The position numbers and the translations under genes are program-made. The notes beneath the pieces are model-generated. The model was not told where the DNA came from and made no database searches. It saw only the letters and a list, made by a program, of their open reading frames with translations. This document shows, in pieces, positions 1-11,445 of a DNA stretch of 64,000 nucleotides. Every line of letters starts with the position of its first letter. The first letter of the stretch is position 1. Source of the DNA: Artemia franciscana (Eukaryota > Arthropoda > Branchiopoda > Anostraca > Artemiidae); the NCBI RefSeq assembly GCF_032884065.1, contig NC_088881.1:8154582-8218581 (forward strand). The letters run 5' to 3'.

Positions 1-825
1 TTTTGCCCCTTGCATTTAAAAAACTTGTTTTTTTATTTAATTTTGATCCTAAAAATCACAATCACCATTTAGTAGTGTCTACGGATAATTTAAAGCAGAA
101 ATTTAGGAAGGGCTACTACTTTCTGGGAATTTATGACCTTGGTAGACTCCAGGATAAGAATGTGAGCAAAACTTTCCAAGAACATTTGAATACTAAGCTG
201 GAGAGTTTAAAAGTTGACAATGTGGAAGATGTGTGGAATAATCTTAGAAAATTAGTCTGTGAAGTTGCTGATGGTGTCTAAGGAAAGAGTTAGAAACAAA
301 TCTGAAAATATTATTAAAAATGTTTTATGTTTAACAGAGAGGAGGAGAGGCCTATACAAGAATTATTTGATCTTAAGATCATATGAAAATAAGAGGAATA
401 TAAAGAAAGCAGAAAAAACAGTCAAATATCATTCAAGGAGGTTTAAAGTGGAGGTCATGGATAAAATTGCTGAAGATCTGGAAGATGCAGCCAGATGGCA
501 TGATTGTGAAATATTTTTACTGGCATGCTAATAAATTGAGTGGTAATAGTCAATCTGGCCTTGTCCCAGTTAAAGGTAAAAACAGAGCCATAATTATTGA
601 GAAGGAAAGAGTTAAATAGAGATGAGCAGAACATTTTGAGAATATAAAAACCATGATAGAGATACAGCAAAAGATATAGGAAAGAATAAAAATTTTGTTA
701 CACTTTAGATATGAAGGAAGATTTATTTTGTGAGGAAAAATTAGTTACAAATGACAGTACTAAAAGGATTAAAAAATAATAATGCCCAGGTTCTGAAATG
801 ATAAGGCCCAGGTAAATGAGTTTTT
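1..825 (+). mobile_element. Decayed LINE (CFDP2-like / RTE-type), endonuclease-to-RT linker
   Basis: Broken reading frames resemble the segment between the endonuclease and the reverse transcriptase of arthropod RTE-type LINEs often annotated as craniofacial development protein 2-like. One frame (3-281) contains GRLQDKNVSKTFQEHLNTKL. A second (259-531) is basic and ends ARWHDCEIF. A third, about 490-620, reads NKLSGNSQSGLVPVKGKNRA, the usual 'K-L-[ST]-G ... P-V-K-[DG]-K' stretch. Frameshifts and stops show it is dead. Near 775-825 it reads roughly KNNNAPGS..., the RT entry motif, and is then cut by foreign repeats. It resumes near 3066. Family assignment rests on remembered motif patterns. 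Confidence 0.6.
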
Positions 826-3062
826 ATGGCACTTGATATTTATCAAGTGACATATAGCAATCACAATTTCTGTCTGTCTGTTGGTCCCAGTTTTGCTAGT
901 TTGGGCACTTCCAGACAAGCTAGGACAAAGAAAGTTGGCAGGCATATCAGGAACCAGACCAGGTTAAAATAGAAACAGTCCCTTCCCCGATTTGACCATC
1001 TAGGGGGGGGTGAGTGGAGGGGCAGTTAATTCAGGATAATTAGAATAAATGAGGTATTTTAAACTTACAAACGGGTGATTGTATCTTAATAAAATTTGAT
1101 ATTTAGAAAAATCTTGTGCTTCAGACCTCTTATTCTAAATCTCGACCGGGCCCGGTGACATTGGGAGGAGTTGGAGGGGGAAACCAGTAATCTTGGAAAA
1201 TGCTTAGAGTGGAGAGATAGGGATGAAACTTGGTGGGCAGAACAAGCACAAGTTCTAGATACCTGATTGAGATAACCGGAACGGATCCACTCTCTTTGGG
1301 AGAGTTGGGGGGGTATTTTGGGTAATTCAAAAGAATTAAAAAAAATGAGGTATTTTTAACTTATGAGCAGGTGATCAGATCTTAATAAAATTTGATATTT
1401 AGAAGCACCTCGTAGCTTAGAGCTCTTATTTCAAATCCCGACCAGGTCCAGTGACCTTGGGGAGAGTTGGAGAGGGAAACCAGAAATATTTGAAAATGCT
1501 TAGAGTGCAGAGATCAGGATGAAACTTAGTGGGGAGAATACGCACAAGTCCTAGATACATGATTGACATAACCGGATCTGCTCTCTCTGGGGGAGTGGGA
1601 GGATTTTCAGTGCTTTGGTGAGTTTGGTGCTTCCAAATGTGCTAGGACAGCGAAAATTGGTAGGCATGTCAGAGACCTGCACAAATTGACTTTATAACAG
1701 TCGTTTTCACGATTCTAACATATGGGGGGGGGTAGAGGGATGGAAAATCGTGAAAATTGAGGTATCTTGATCTTATGAATGGGTGACCAGATCTTAATGA
1801 AACCTTATATATAGAAAGATCTTATGTCTCTGATGCTACATTTTCTATTTGAATCAAATCTGGGGGTGGAGGGGAAACGGAAATCTTGGAAAACACTTAA
1901 GAGTAGAGAGATTGGGATGAAACTTGATGGGAAGAATAAGCATAAGTTCTAGATACATGATTGACATAACTGGACTGGATCTGCTGTTTTTGGGGGAATT
2001 GGGGGTGGATTTCAGTGCTTCCAGACTTGCTAGGACCACGAAAATTGGTGGGCGTGTCAGGGACTTGCACAAATTGACTTGATAACAGTTGTTTCCTTGA
2101 TTCAACCATCTGGGGGGCTGGAGGGAGAGGAAAAATTTGAAAAAATGAGGTATTTTTAACTTCCAAATGGGTTATTGGATCTTAATGAAATTTGATATTT
2201 AGAAGCACTGCGTGTCTTTGAACTCTTACTTTAAATCCTGACTGCATCTGGTGATATTGGGATGAGCTGGAGGGTGAAACAGGAAATCTTGGAAAATACT
2301 TAGAGTGGAGAGATCAGGATGAAAGTAGGTGGAAGAATAACCACAAGTCCTAGATACATTATTGTAATAACTGGAATGGATCTGCTCTCTTTGGGGGAGT
2401 TGGGGTGTTAATTCAGAAAAATTGAATAAATCAAGGTATTTTTAACTTACAAATGGGTGACTTGATCTTAAAATTTAGTATTTTAGAAGGAATTTATGTC
2501 TCAGAGCTCTTGTTTTAAATCCCTACCAGATATGGTGACATTGGGGGGTGTTGGAGGGTGAAATGGGAAATTTTTGGAAACGCTTAGAGTGGAGAGATAG
2601 GGACAAAACTTGGTGGGAAGAATAAGCACATGTCATAGATATATGATTGACGTAACCGGACTGGATTTGCTCTGTTTGGGGGAGTTCCAGTGCTTTGGCA
2701 AGTTTGGTGCTTCTGGACATGCTAGGACAATGAAAATTGGTAGGTGTATCAGGGACCTGCACAAATTGACTTCATAACAGTTGTTTTCCCCATTTTGACC
2801 ATCTAGGGAGCTGAAGGGAGAGGAAAAATTAAAAGAAATGAGGTATTTTTAACTTACAAATGGGTGATTGGATCTTAATCAATTGTGATATTTAGAAGGA
2901 CCTCATGTCTCAGAGCTCTTATTTTAAATCCCAACCAGCATTAAGCCTCTGATTTTACTTTTAAATCAATCTATTGATTCTTAGAATTTTGCTAGAGTTC
3001 ATGCCATATGAGCTCTGGGCTTTTCCAACCTTGTTACAAGTGCCATATGAACTCTGGGCTCT
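826..3062 (+). repeat. Tandem array of ~290-400 bp units inside the LINE
   Basis: About six diverged units follow each other. Each contains a block around 'TGACATAACCGGA', a block around 'GATGAAACTTGGTGGGAAGA', a block around 'GGTATTTTTAACTTACAAA', and G-rich runs. The marker TTGACATAACCGG or a variant recurs near 1265, 1561, 1960, 2361 and 2645, so spacing alternates between long (~400) and short (~285-295) forms. Long units carry an extra block with 'TTGGTGCTTCCAGAC' and 'GCTAGGACA'. The left edge begins with a short perfect hairpin at 830-849. The right part (2945-3062) has AGCTCTGGGCT repeats. No coding capacity is visible. Confidence 0.7.
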
Positions 3063-3166
3063 TGTTTAAATATGGTGCTTGTGAGGTTAGAGATAAGCTA
3101 CTGAAGATTATGAATGTGATTTTTGAAAGAGGGGAAGTACCTTGCAATTTTAGGGAAACTCGTTAA
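3063..3166 (+). mobile_element. Continuation of the split LINE RT domain
   Basis: One frame reads YGACEVRDKLLKIMNVIFER and then GEVPCNFRET. This matches the part of RTE-type reverse transcriptases that precedes the 'PI.KKGD' motif. It would follow directly on the sequence interrupted at about 825, so the intervening array looks like an insertion. The stretch from about 3108 is the source of the tandem repeat that follows. Confidence 0.55.
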
Positions 3167-3720
3167 TAATTTAATAATAAGATAAGATTATAATAAGATA
3201 ATAATTATATAACGTTAATAATAAGATAATAACGTTAATAATAAGATTATAAATGTTATTTTTGAAAGAGGGGAAGTACCTTGCAATTTTAGGGAAACTC
3301 GTTAATAATTTAATAATAGGATAAGATTATAATAAGATAATAATTATATAACGTTAATAATAAGATTATGAATGTGATTTTTAAAAGAGGGGAGTACCTT
3401 GCAATTTTAGGGAAACTCGTCAATAATTTAATAATAAGATAATAATTATATAACGTTAATAATAAGATTATGAATGTGATTTTTGAAAAAGAGGAAGTAC
3501 CTTGCAATTTTAGGGAAACTCATTAATAATTTAATAATAAGATAAGATTATAATAAGATAATAATTATAAAACGTTAATAATAAGATAAGATTATAATAA
3601 GATAATAATTATGAAACGTTAATAATAAGATAATAACGTTAATAATAAGATTATGAATGTGATTTTTGAAAGAGGGGAAGTACCTTGCAATTTTAGGGAA
3701 ACTCTAGTTAATAATTTTCA
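3108..3720 (+). repeat. Tandem repeat amplified from LINE RT codons
   Basis: About five copies of a roughly 100-145 bp unit. Each has a conserved block, TTATGAATGTGATTTTTGAA followed by AGAGGGGAAGTACC..., and a variable AT-rich block made of AATAATAAGATAA, TAACGTTAATAA and similar words. The conserved block is the LINE sequence encoding MNVIFERGEVPCNF. Units differ mainly in the number of ATAAGAT words. Confidence 0.75.
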
Positions 3721-5056
3721 AGTAATCATTAATAATTTTTAAATTCAAGACAGAGATGTTCTTAAAGGGCAGGACCTAATTCCTAAAAATTCAGGAATGT
3801 AGAATAGAAATCAGTAAAGAAATTTCATCATCATTAATTATGTTCACAACGTGGAAAGCATCCAATAATTGTAGTACACATTATAGCATGAAATCACAAA
3901 CTCAATACCACCTATAATGGTAAAAAAATGTACACATATAATAAAAAAACAGTAGTACCATTCAATTCCCTTGTCAACCCTCTTTCTATATATAATGTTT
4001 GCTATTCTGACAATGTAACCTATTTCCCCTTAGTAAGGCCAGATATGGCCCTAGGCTACTTACAAAACTGAAAAAAAATGTTATACTAATACAATTCTTA
4101 GGTCATTGTTTAGATCAGTGGCACACTTAAACAAAACCCTGAAGAATTCTGAAAACTAAATGTAAATGATTATAGATCCTCACTTAATCTGTTCCTAAAT
4201 ATGCTTTGCTTTACTCTACCTCTCCTCCTCTGGCGGATAACCATCCAGCCCGCTATATATTACAATAACATTGATTGTAATGCCTATTTTATCTGCATCT
4301 TATCATCAGGCATAACAACCGTTTTCTTTTTGCATTTTAAATGGCTGGGATATTTAAATTAATGGCATACTTATTAAGAAAATTTAGACATATCCAATGA
4401 TTAAAAACCAAATTTCTGGGCAGTATATAAAGATTCTATGATGATTTAACTATTGAGACAGTGAGTTGTTGCCCAGATACTGGTTATCTTGTTGTAATCA
4501 GACTTTCAGTTTCTTTCTCATTTTCTAACAATATGTATATCCAACTGTTCCTTTTCTGTTGTAATGAGGCAATGCAATTCACCAGATTAAGAATTCAAAT
4601 GTTCACTCATAAAGAAATACAACATAAATATATTATTCTATTCTATTATTATTCTATTATCTATTCTATTATTCTATTATATTATTTTATTCTGTAAATT
4701 GTATTATTTTATTCTATTAATTATATTATTCTATTCTATCATCTATTCTATTATATTATTCTATTATAATATTCTAGTCTTTAAAGCTTTTTCGCCAAAT
4801 AACTGTTTCGTGTCTTTAATAGTGTTTTAATATGAATAAATTGATTGATGTTAGATTCATTGAAGTAGTAAGAACAAACATTAGAAAAATGAAGACTTTA
4901 TATTTTCGTGGAGTCATCTGAGATTAATCAAAGCCTATTGGCAATGACAACTAAAAAACAACTGACAACTGTGATTTCTGCCCTTAATGATGGTATGAGT
5001 TAGACTTCAATCAAGGCCAAATTTTGCAATAATTTCTGTATATTCTTCCAAAAGTT
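3721..5056. other. AT-rich stretch with no recognised gene
   Basis: No reading frame resembles a known family and no paired splice sites could be tied to NGRN. The only structure is a degenerate (TTCTATTAT)n-type microsatellite at about 4630-4775. The missing 5' exon of NGRN could lie here or closer to 6868, but it could not be identified. Confidence 0.5.
4630..4775. repeat. Degenerate (TTCTATTAT)n microsatellite
   Basis: Repeated words TATTCTATTATTCTATTATA with small interruptions over about 145 bp. Confidence 0.7.
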
Positions 5057-5529
5057 TTGTTTTTAAATTGGTATTGTCCCCTTCATTTTCTTGTCACTTG
5101 TGAAGAACAACGTCCGCAGTTGTTTTATTTTCTTACTGGTATTTTCTTTTTTTTCTTCTTTTTTTCTCTCCTTTCTTTTCATGTTGGTTACAAAGATACA
5201 GCCTTCAAAATTTTATTATTTTTGTATTTTATTACTTATGGGTATTTTCTCCTACCTTCTCTTGCTACTTATAAAGATACTTACTTACTGGTACTTGCTG
5301 CAGCACCAGATATGGATACCTCACCTGACTTTTAGATGGCTCCATATGATTCACTCCAATTTGTTGCAGTCTTGTGTCAGCTCTCGAGCAAACTTAAGCC
5401 AGCAGCTCTCACAGTTTCTGCCAAACTTCTGAAATCCACCAATGATATTGAGTACAGCTGTTGACTAATTCTTCAATTGATCACCAGGTCATCTGTGCCA
5501 ATCCGGCAAAGGAGCAGCTAGAAGCACTT

Positions 5530-5612
5530 ACTTGATTGGTCATTGGTCATTACTTGATTGGTCATTGGTCATTACTTGATTGGTCATTGGTCATTACTTG
5601 ATTGGTCATTTG
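5530..5612. repeat. 22-bp tandem repeat, about four copies
   Basis: The unit ACTTGATTGGTCATTGGTCATT is repeated nearly perfectly and itself contains two copies of TTGGTCA. The last copy diverges at about 5605. Confidence 0.85.
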
Positions 5613-5689
5613 TGGTCATTGGATCTTCTTAAAAACATGGCCAAGCCAGTGCAGTCTTTTTTGTTTGACAGTAATTGTTATGGAATTTA

Positions 5690-6640
5690 TGTTCGAGCAG
5701 TGGTGATGCACATCAGCATTTTTGATTCTGTCAGAGTATCAAATCCTCAAAACTTTCTGTAAACAGTGGTAGTCAAAGACGTCCATACCCTGGAGATGAA
5801 GCACCTTCAGTGACCAAGTCTCAAATGTATAGAAGAGAAGAGATCTAACAGTACTTTTATAGACACAAATTTTGTCTTCCTACTCATCTCCCGTTAGTTC
5901 CACAAGTGGTGTTGGAGTTCAGAGAAGAAGGCTTGGGCTTTGTTGTATGTGTTCTGTATGTCAAGGTCACCCTCCACGAGGGTCTATTAGCGAGTCAAGA
6001 TGAGTGAAGCTATCAACTTTTTTCCAATTCATGTCCATAAAGTACAAGCTGATAATCTGACTTTACATTTAGGTTCATGACTTCAGTTTTGATTGTGTTG
6101 ATCTTCATACACAGTAGCTGATAAAAAAAAATGTCTTATTTACCATTACTTGGGCAGCTGCTGGATCAACAACAAGAGAAACAATGTCATTCACGTATTC
6201 CAGGACAGACACATTAATGCTCAATCCATAATGATACCATCAAAACTCAAGAGTACTCTTTCTAGAACCCAATCTATGCAGTAGTTAAATAGGATGAGGG
6301 ACAATATGCACCCCTGTTTTACACCACTATCCATATTGAAGGGCTCAGTTTCTTCACCCAGCATTCTTACAGTCGATTTGCAGTGCTCATAGTAAGCTTT
6401 CAGCAGCTCTGAAATCAACCAGCATACCATCTTCTACCATGATTTGCCAATGGTTTTCATAGGTTACAGAGTTGAAAGCAGCCACGAAATGCAGAAACAC
6501 GTCAATTGTAGGGAGGTTGTAGCATTTGCACTGTTGTAGAATAAGACAAAGAGTGAAGATCTGGTCAGTGCACCCTCTCCTTAAGCATACACCCTACTTA
6601 AAAAAAATAACTTACTTCTGACCAATAGTCTGCATTGCAT
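5690..6640 (-). mobile_element. RTE-type LINE reverse transcriptase fragment (decayed)
   Basis: On the - strand, frames around 6430-6221 read VKQGCILSLILFNYCIDWVL, the RT block with the 'G[VLR]xQGCxLSPxLFN' signature. Upstream, at about 6620-6450, pieces read CTDQIFTLCLILQQCK and DVFLHFVAAFNSV, the 'F.DF..AFDSV' block. Downstream, at about 6230-6190, YVNDIV stands where the catalytic Y-x-D-D is expected, so one catalytic aspartate is changed. About 6060-5990 carries the C-terminal palm/thumb piece. Several frameshifts show it is non-functional. It lies upstream of the NGRN exons and is opposite in orientation. Confidence 0.75.
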
Positions 6641-6867
6641 AGGTACTAATTTCCTGATTCACTGCATTTGGCCAGGAGTGCAGTACATGGTTGGGGGAAA
6701 ATCCTCCATTAGACCCATTTAGAGCTTAGAGCTGATACACCCTATACATAATATTTTTCTTTATAGGTATTTTATCTTATGTTTCTTTTTATGTGTTTTC
6801 TCTCCTAACTCTTCTTTGTATGTATAAAGATATGGCCTACTCAGTATTATTGTTTTTTGTTCTCCAG

Positions 6868-6991
6868 AATACCGTGTGAGAAACTTAGACACAAGAAAAA
6901 ATGATAAACTGCCAAGTGATGAATTTGAAGAGATGACCAGAGATGAGTTAAACCCAATGGCCTTTGATAGATTACATAATGAAAATGAAAG
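6868..6991 (+). CDS. NGRN: Neugrin homologue, coding exon (N-terminal part)
   Basis: Earliest exon of the neugrin homologue that I can support. It is preceded by a pyrimidine-rich tract ending TTCTCCAG and followed by a GTATTT donor. It starts with the last two bases of a codon and ends with two bases of the next, and the next exon supplies the single missing base. The encoded residues are acidic and charged (TRKNDKLPSDEFEEMTRDEL and onward). That fits the variable region of neugrin between the mitochondrial targeting sequence and the HTH-like core. Assignment depends on the phase-matched join to 9467-9674, because the exon alone is not diagnostic. The upstream exon with the start codon and presequence was not found. 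Confidence 0.72.
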
Positions 6992-7799
6992 GTATTTTAC
7001 TAAACAAATCATAATTGTCTAATTCCTGAAAGTAATATGTGCATTTATTTATTTTTCTCTAAATCTGTTCTTGAAAACAGGCTATATTTATTTCTGAAAA
7101 CTGGCATACAACCATTTTTCGATGTGAAAAAAAAGTCTAGATAGATCTCCACTATGGGGAAATTCGTTTGAGGTCTTATTTTGGGGAAAGAATTGATAAG
7201 AATGAGTTCTCAAATACTTGGAAAAGATTTTCCTATGTGGTTTCCTGCTATAAAAAAGTCATTGAGATTTTTTGATCAACCAGTAACTGTATGATTAAAC
7301 TGTGTATGTTTTTTGCTCAAATAAAAAAGATATAAAAAAACAAAAAATATTCAAATCTTATTAAATGAATAGTAATTATATATATGTATGTATTTATGTT
7401 TATTTGTCTGGAAATTTTCTTGAAAACAGCACTATATTTTTTTTTGAAATTTGGCATGCTTCTATTTTGTGGTGTGGGATAATGATAAAATTCGTTCAGG
7501 GGTGATGAAATTTGTTCATAGGAATGACGTTATAAATATTTGGAATAGTTATAATAAATTTTGCTGAAGGTGCTGCTGGATGGGTTCTAATATAAAGATA
7601 TCTTTGAAATGCTACTATAGTATCAAAAAGTACATATTTTTGTTTGTGTAGAAGAAGAAATTCTCAATTTTTAAAATGAATAATATATTGATGTTTATTT
7701 ATTTATTTATTTATGTATTATTATCTCATGTTTAGTTTGTAAGATCGTTTTTGTTCAAATGCAGATGAAGACAATTATGTTCCACTTAGGTACTTTCAC

Positions 7800-7935
7800 T
7801 AATAGGTCATTACTGTTTTTATGGGAACTCTCTGGAGGGTGTAAAGAGGGAGGCTTGGAATAGATTGGGATGGAGGAGGAGCATAAGTAGCTGTGGTACC
7901 GTCAGGCGGCTTGGTGCTGCAGTGGGACAATTGCA
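7800..7935 (+). mobile_element. RTE-type LINE 3' end remnant
   Basis: Nucleotides such as GGAGGGTGTAAAGAGGGAGG, then a TAGATTGGGATGGAGGAGGA-type run and GGCGGCTTGGTGCTGCAGTG, match the 3'-terminal coding region of the LINE also seen at 11280-11445 and 49400-49490 in this window. Only the last part is kept. Confidence 0.6.
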
Positions 7936-8039
7936 CGCTATAAAACTTTTCATTTTATAAAAATATTTATAAAATAAAAGAATGTATGAATCTATTCGTG
8001 CAGCATCCAACTAGTTTCAGGGTACTTCTTGTGTAAGTG

Positions 8040-8212
8040 CTCACGCTGGCTGGTATAGCAGAACTTATATATTTAAAATCAGCATTAAAATGCGATTCTT
8101 TTGATGTAACTATTGGTAGCAAAATTCCATTTTTTAGAGTTTTGGTTACTATTGAGCCGGGTCGCTCCTTACTACAGTTCGTTACCACGAACTGTTTGAT
8201 ATTGAGAACTTA
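8040..8212 (+). repeat. 3' end of an interspersed repeat family with palindromic terminus
   Basis: Shares a long block with 55225-55380, from ACTTATATATTTAAAATCAG through GAGCCGGGTCGCTCCTTA. It ends in the short hairpin ACAGTTCGT-TACC-ACGAACTGT. The terminal hairpin is a feature of some rolling-circle elements, but no ends or target duplications were established, so the class is open. Confidence 0.6.
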
Positions 8213-9250
8213 AAAGCAAAAAGTGGCCAAAGCAGATGATCAATTGAAATCAGTGCTCATGGAGACTCGGTAAATTTAGTAATCTCACAGCCGAGTTTAT
8301 ATGCATTAATAGAATTTAGATGGGATCCAAAGAAACATAGACTGTTAATTAAAATCTAAATGTTTAAGAAAAACAATTATTTATAAATTTGTGAATATTT
8401 TTTGTATTGTTTATTTAAATATATAGCGGTTGACAAAAAGAAAAAAAAATGTAAGATAATATAATAAAAAAATAACCATGAAAACTAGGGTAGTTTCAGC
8501 CAGAAGAAGAAAAGAAGCGAAAATACAAAGGCAGATATTTGGGCAAAGATACCCACCAAGTCGTCTCAGTGCTTAAAAAAAAGGAGAGAAAAAAAAGTTA
8601 ACCTCTTGAAGTGAACTCTAAACAGAGCAGAAGAAGCACTTGGTGTGTTTTATCGTTTAATCTTCTCTGTTTATGAATTCAATTCAAAATTTTACTTTTT
8701 TCTTTTCTTTTTTAATTATTTTTTTTGCATTGAAGAGGTCTTGGTGGAGACCCTTGCCCTGTATATACAAATGATTATTCACATAGATAACTTACAATAA
8801 TAATCTTAATTATATAATTTTTCAATAATTTATAACTTTTTCAATGAAAATAGCATTTTCAATAAAAACATCCCCCCCCCCTTCCAAAAAAAGGTATTTT
8901 TCAACCACTACGGGGATGAGCAAAAAATTTTGAGGGGCAGACGACCCACCCCACCAATAGAAACCGCTGCATAGAGCAAACATTATATTTAAAAAAATTC
9001 TATTATTTTAATTTTCATTGTTTTAGTTTTGGCGTTATTTTTTGTTATTATTTCATTACTTCGTTATCATTTTGCAAAAGATTTTTTTATAACCTAACAA
9101 CATTAATATACACATTGAAAAATGTATATTAGTCATCTTTTGATATATAGTAGCTTGTTAGCTAACAAATATGAAATACAATACAATACAACAGAGAAAT
9201 TTATTGCTCCTCCCATTCTAAAAAAAAATCGCTTTAAGTATTCTTGTATA

Positions 9251-9424
9251 GGGCCGTATCCAGGATTTTTTTTCGGGGGTGGGGGGTGTACAAAATATAT
9301 TTTGGGGGAGTACAAAAAACCTTTAAAAACGAATCACAATTTGCCTATATTCATTTTGTTGTGCTTTTACGAGTCGGACAAACATTTCGAGGGGTGGTTT
9401 AAACCCCCCTAGCCTGGATACGGT
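9251..9424. mobile_element. Short non-autonomous TIR element (MITE), hAT-like
   Basis: Begins GGGCCGTATCCAGG and ends CCTGGATACGGT, inverted copies with small mismatches. The element is about 174 bp, with G-rich and C-rich inner flanks. Flanking octamers CTTGTATA (9243-9250) and CTTGTGTA (9425-9432) agree at seven of eight positions and look like an 8-bp target duplication, as in hAT transposons. It sits only about 40 bp upstream of the NGRN exon at 9467. Confidence 0.6.
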
Positions 9425-9466
9425 CTTGTGTAGCTGTAATGTTTTTAGTTCTCTTTTTTCTTGGAG

Positions 9467-9674
9467 GTATGGCAAACAACTAAACCCTGCTGTGGAAAGA
9501 AGTGTCAAAGAGAGGAAGTTTTTCAGAAATCAATATAGCAAGAAAGATGCCGCTGAACGGGTCCTTACAATGGACGAGAGAAATTTGGTCCGAGAAATTT
9601 ATGCTGCGGATCCAAATTCTGACAAGATTTTCGACTTAAGCACACAATTTGGAGTAGGACCTCAAACTATTAAG
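9467..9674 (+). CDS. NGRN: Neugrin homologue, exon with HTH-like core
   Basis: Neugrin (related to fungal Rrg9) acts in mitochondria. In vertebrates it belongs to the 16S rRNA pseudouridylation/stability module with RPUSD4, TRUB2, RCC1L and FASTKD2. This exon encodes the diagnostic core. A basic start (YGKQLNPAVERSVKERKFFR) is followed by LTMDERNLVREIYAADPNSD and then DLSTQFGVGPQTIK. This corresponds to the family pattern 'LT.E..E.IR.L..E.PE.W....LAE.F.VS...I'. The acceptor follows a pyrimidine tract ending TTGGAG. The first base G completes an AG-G arginine codon from the previous exon. The exon ends in phase 0 at AAG|GTAGCA. A TIR element lies just upstream. Confidence 0.85.
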
Positions 9675-9727
9675 GTAGCATAAATTTTGATTTGTTTTTT
9701 TTTCTGATTTGTATCACCAAATAATTG

Positions 9728-9850
9728 TCCTGTGGTGGCGTAGTGGGTCTGATCTCAGGTTGGTAATACAAGACCCAGAGATCAAACCTAGCCATAGCAA
9801 CACCCTGAAGGATCAACACAAGGACCTTAGTATTCAAGAAGCACCGTACC
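9728..9850 (+). repeat. Degenerate tRNA-derived SINE
   Basis: TGGTGGCGTAGTGGGTCTGA resembles a pol III A box in tRNA context. About 50 bp later GAGATCAAACCTAGCC resembles a weak B box. It is followed by non-tRNA sequence, and no cloverleaf could be drawn. It is more likely a decayed SINE head than a tRNA gene. Confidence 0.4.
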
Positions 9851-10239
9851 GCTACTATACAATCACCAGATAATAAAAATTAAACGAGACTATAAAAGAT
9901 AATGGATATTAAGATTACAATAAATTTAGCATGATAAGTAATATAACAGAAAATAAGATAATAAAAATAAGATGAGCGCAGTTGTTACAAAAAAAAGATT
10001 TTTGGAAGCCTTGGGTTGTGATTTTGTGAAAATGATAATTGCTCAAATAAGAGAGATCTTAAGAGTTGCCAAAGTATAATGGATTTCAAACAGGTATAAT
10101 AGATGACTGTGCAGGAGACCGTGAGGCATACAGAAGGCATACCCACGCCATTAAGTAGAAAGAGGCCCCAAAACGACATCGAAAGACGGATGGGACTGAT
10201 GTCATGATAGATGATTTTGTGAAGAAGATTTATGAAGGA

Positions 10240-10630
10240 TATATTAAGAAGACTTAAGTAATTGAGACTGGAATTAAGAGAAGGTGAAGAAGTGATGCTG
10301 GGTAACAAGATCAAGTGGACAGCTTCACTTACCTATGTTGTATTGTTTGCAAAGATGGTGGATGCAGTTAAGATGTTTAAAGTAGAATAGTCAAGACCCA
10401 TGGTGTTGTTTCACAGATGAAAGAAGTTTAGAAGAATAGAAAGGTGAGTGTGCGAACCTAGATTAGAATATTGAAAGCTACAGTGATGTCAGTGATCAAA
10501 GGTGGGCGCTCCAAAAGATGGAGGAGGATTCGTTAGAAGTTTTCCAGAGGAATTCTCTACGGTTTGCTGCAAATTGCAATGACACATGCAACTGCCTGTT
10601 GAAAGCTTATAGATGGGGAATGGAGATGGA
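10240..10630 (+). mobile_element. RTE-type LINE, RT C-terminal region (decayed)
   Basis: Frames with stops and shifts read KWTASLTYL, VCKDGG, VKTHGVVSQMKEV, RTXIRILKATVMSVIK and GWALQKMEEDSLEVFQRNSL. These are successive blocks of the region after the catalytic palm of arthropod RTE-type LINEs ('TYLGS...DGG', 'LRTK.RI....V', 'W.L.K..E..L..FQRN.LR'). About 470 bp without LINE homology then interrupts it, and it resumes at 11104. Confidence 0.7.
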
Positions 10631-11103
10631 GCAGTAGCCATACTTTCTTTTCATTTTTTTTTACTTTCTTTCTTCTCTTTTCATACTTTCTTTTCTTTTT
10701 ATCACTTACTGTTCATTTAAATTTCACTAGAGTACTCATTTTCGTTTCTGCTAGTGTCAGGACTTAATTATTCATTTATATTAGTATGTAATATCTATTT
10801 GTTTGATTTTATTTATTTAAGTTCTGAATGTTGTGGCTTTCATTAATTTTTTTATTGTAGTTTCTGGCCGATTTATGTTTGGCCGTAAATATATTGATAT
10901 CCAGACTTGACGTTGTCGGTTGAAATCTGCTTGTCCTATTCTAATGAGCACTTATTTTCTTCTGAAGCCACTGTACTCGATTATATGTTCCAGGCGTTTG
11001 AATTTGTTGCAATACTCAAGTTTTGCTCTATATTCACTATATATCTGACTAGATACCTTTGGGTATATCTGGGTATATCTGGCTGTGGTGCTTTGGGTAC
11101 CTA

Positions 11104-11445
11104 TCTGACTGACCGTATTTGTAACTGTAAGCTGTATGAAAATGAGGTTCTATCATGCTTTTTTGGGCCATAAGGAGAGAAAGTTTAAGAAAGAAAGCTG
11201 GGACAAGTTCTGTGGATGAAGGATGACAAATCGCCAAAAATTATACTTTGCGGCCAACCAACTAGGGCCAAGCAAAAAGCAAGTTGTCCCAAAATGGTGT
11301 GGGAGGCTTTGGTATGAAAGGATTTAAGTGAAATTGGGACTTCTTGGGACAGTGCAAGGAGGGAGGCTTTGAATAGATTGGGAGGGGGGAAGGTGTGTAG
11401 CTGTGTTGGTCTCAGGTGGTTTGGTGCTGTAGTGAGATGTCAGTA
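11104..11445 (+). mobile_element. RTE-type LINE C-terminus (decayed)
   Basis: Continues the element of 10240-10630. It reads YLTDRICNCKLYE, GQVLWMKDDKSPKIILCGQP, PKMVWEALV and DLSEIGTSWDSARREALNRL. These match 'LTDRISN..LY...', 'RLRWLGHVLRM.DDRLPK..LFGQ' and 'W..V...DL.EIG..W..A...A..R', the usual C-terminal blocks. The piece is in the same orientation as the NGRN intron that hosts it. Confidence 0.75.

Larger units (their letters stand above)
6992..9466 (+). other. NGRN intron with repeat debris
   Basis: Intron of about 2.5 kb, GT..AG. It holds a degenerate RTE 3' end (7800-7935), the end of an interspersed repeat with a palindromic terminus (8040-8212) and a short TIR element (9251-9424). 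The rest is AT-rich with no recognised gene. Confidence 0.65.
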
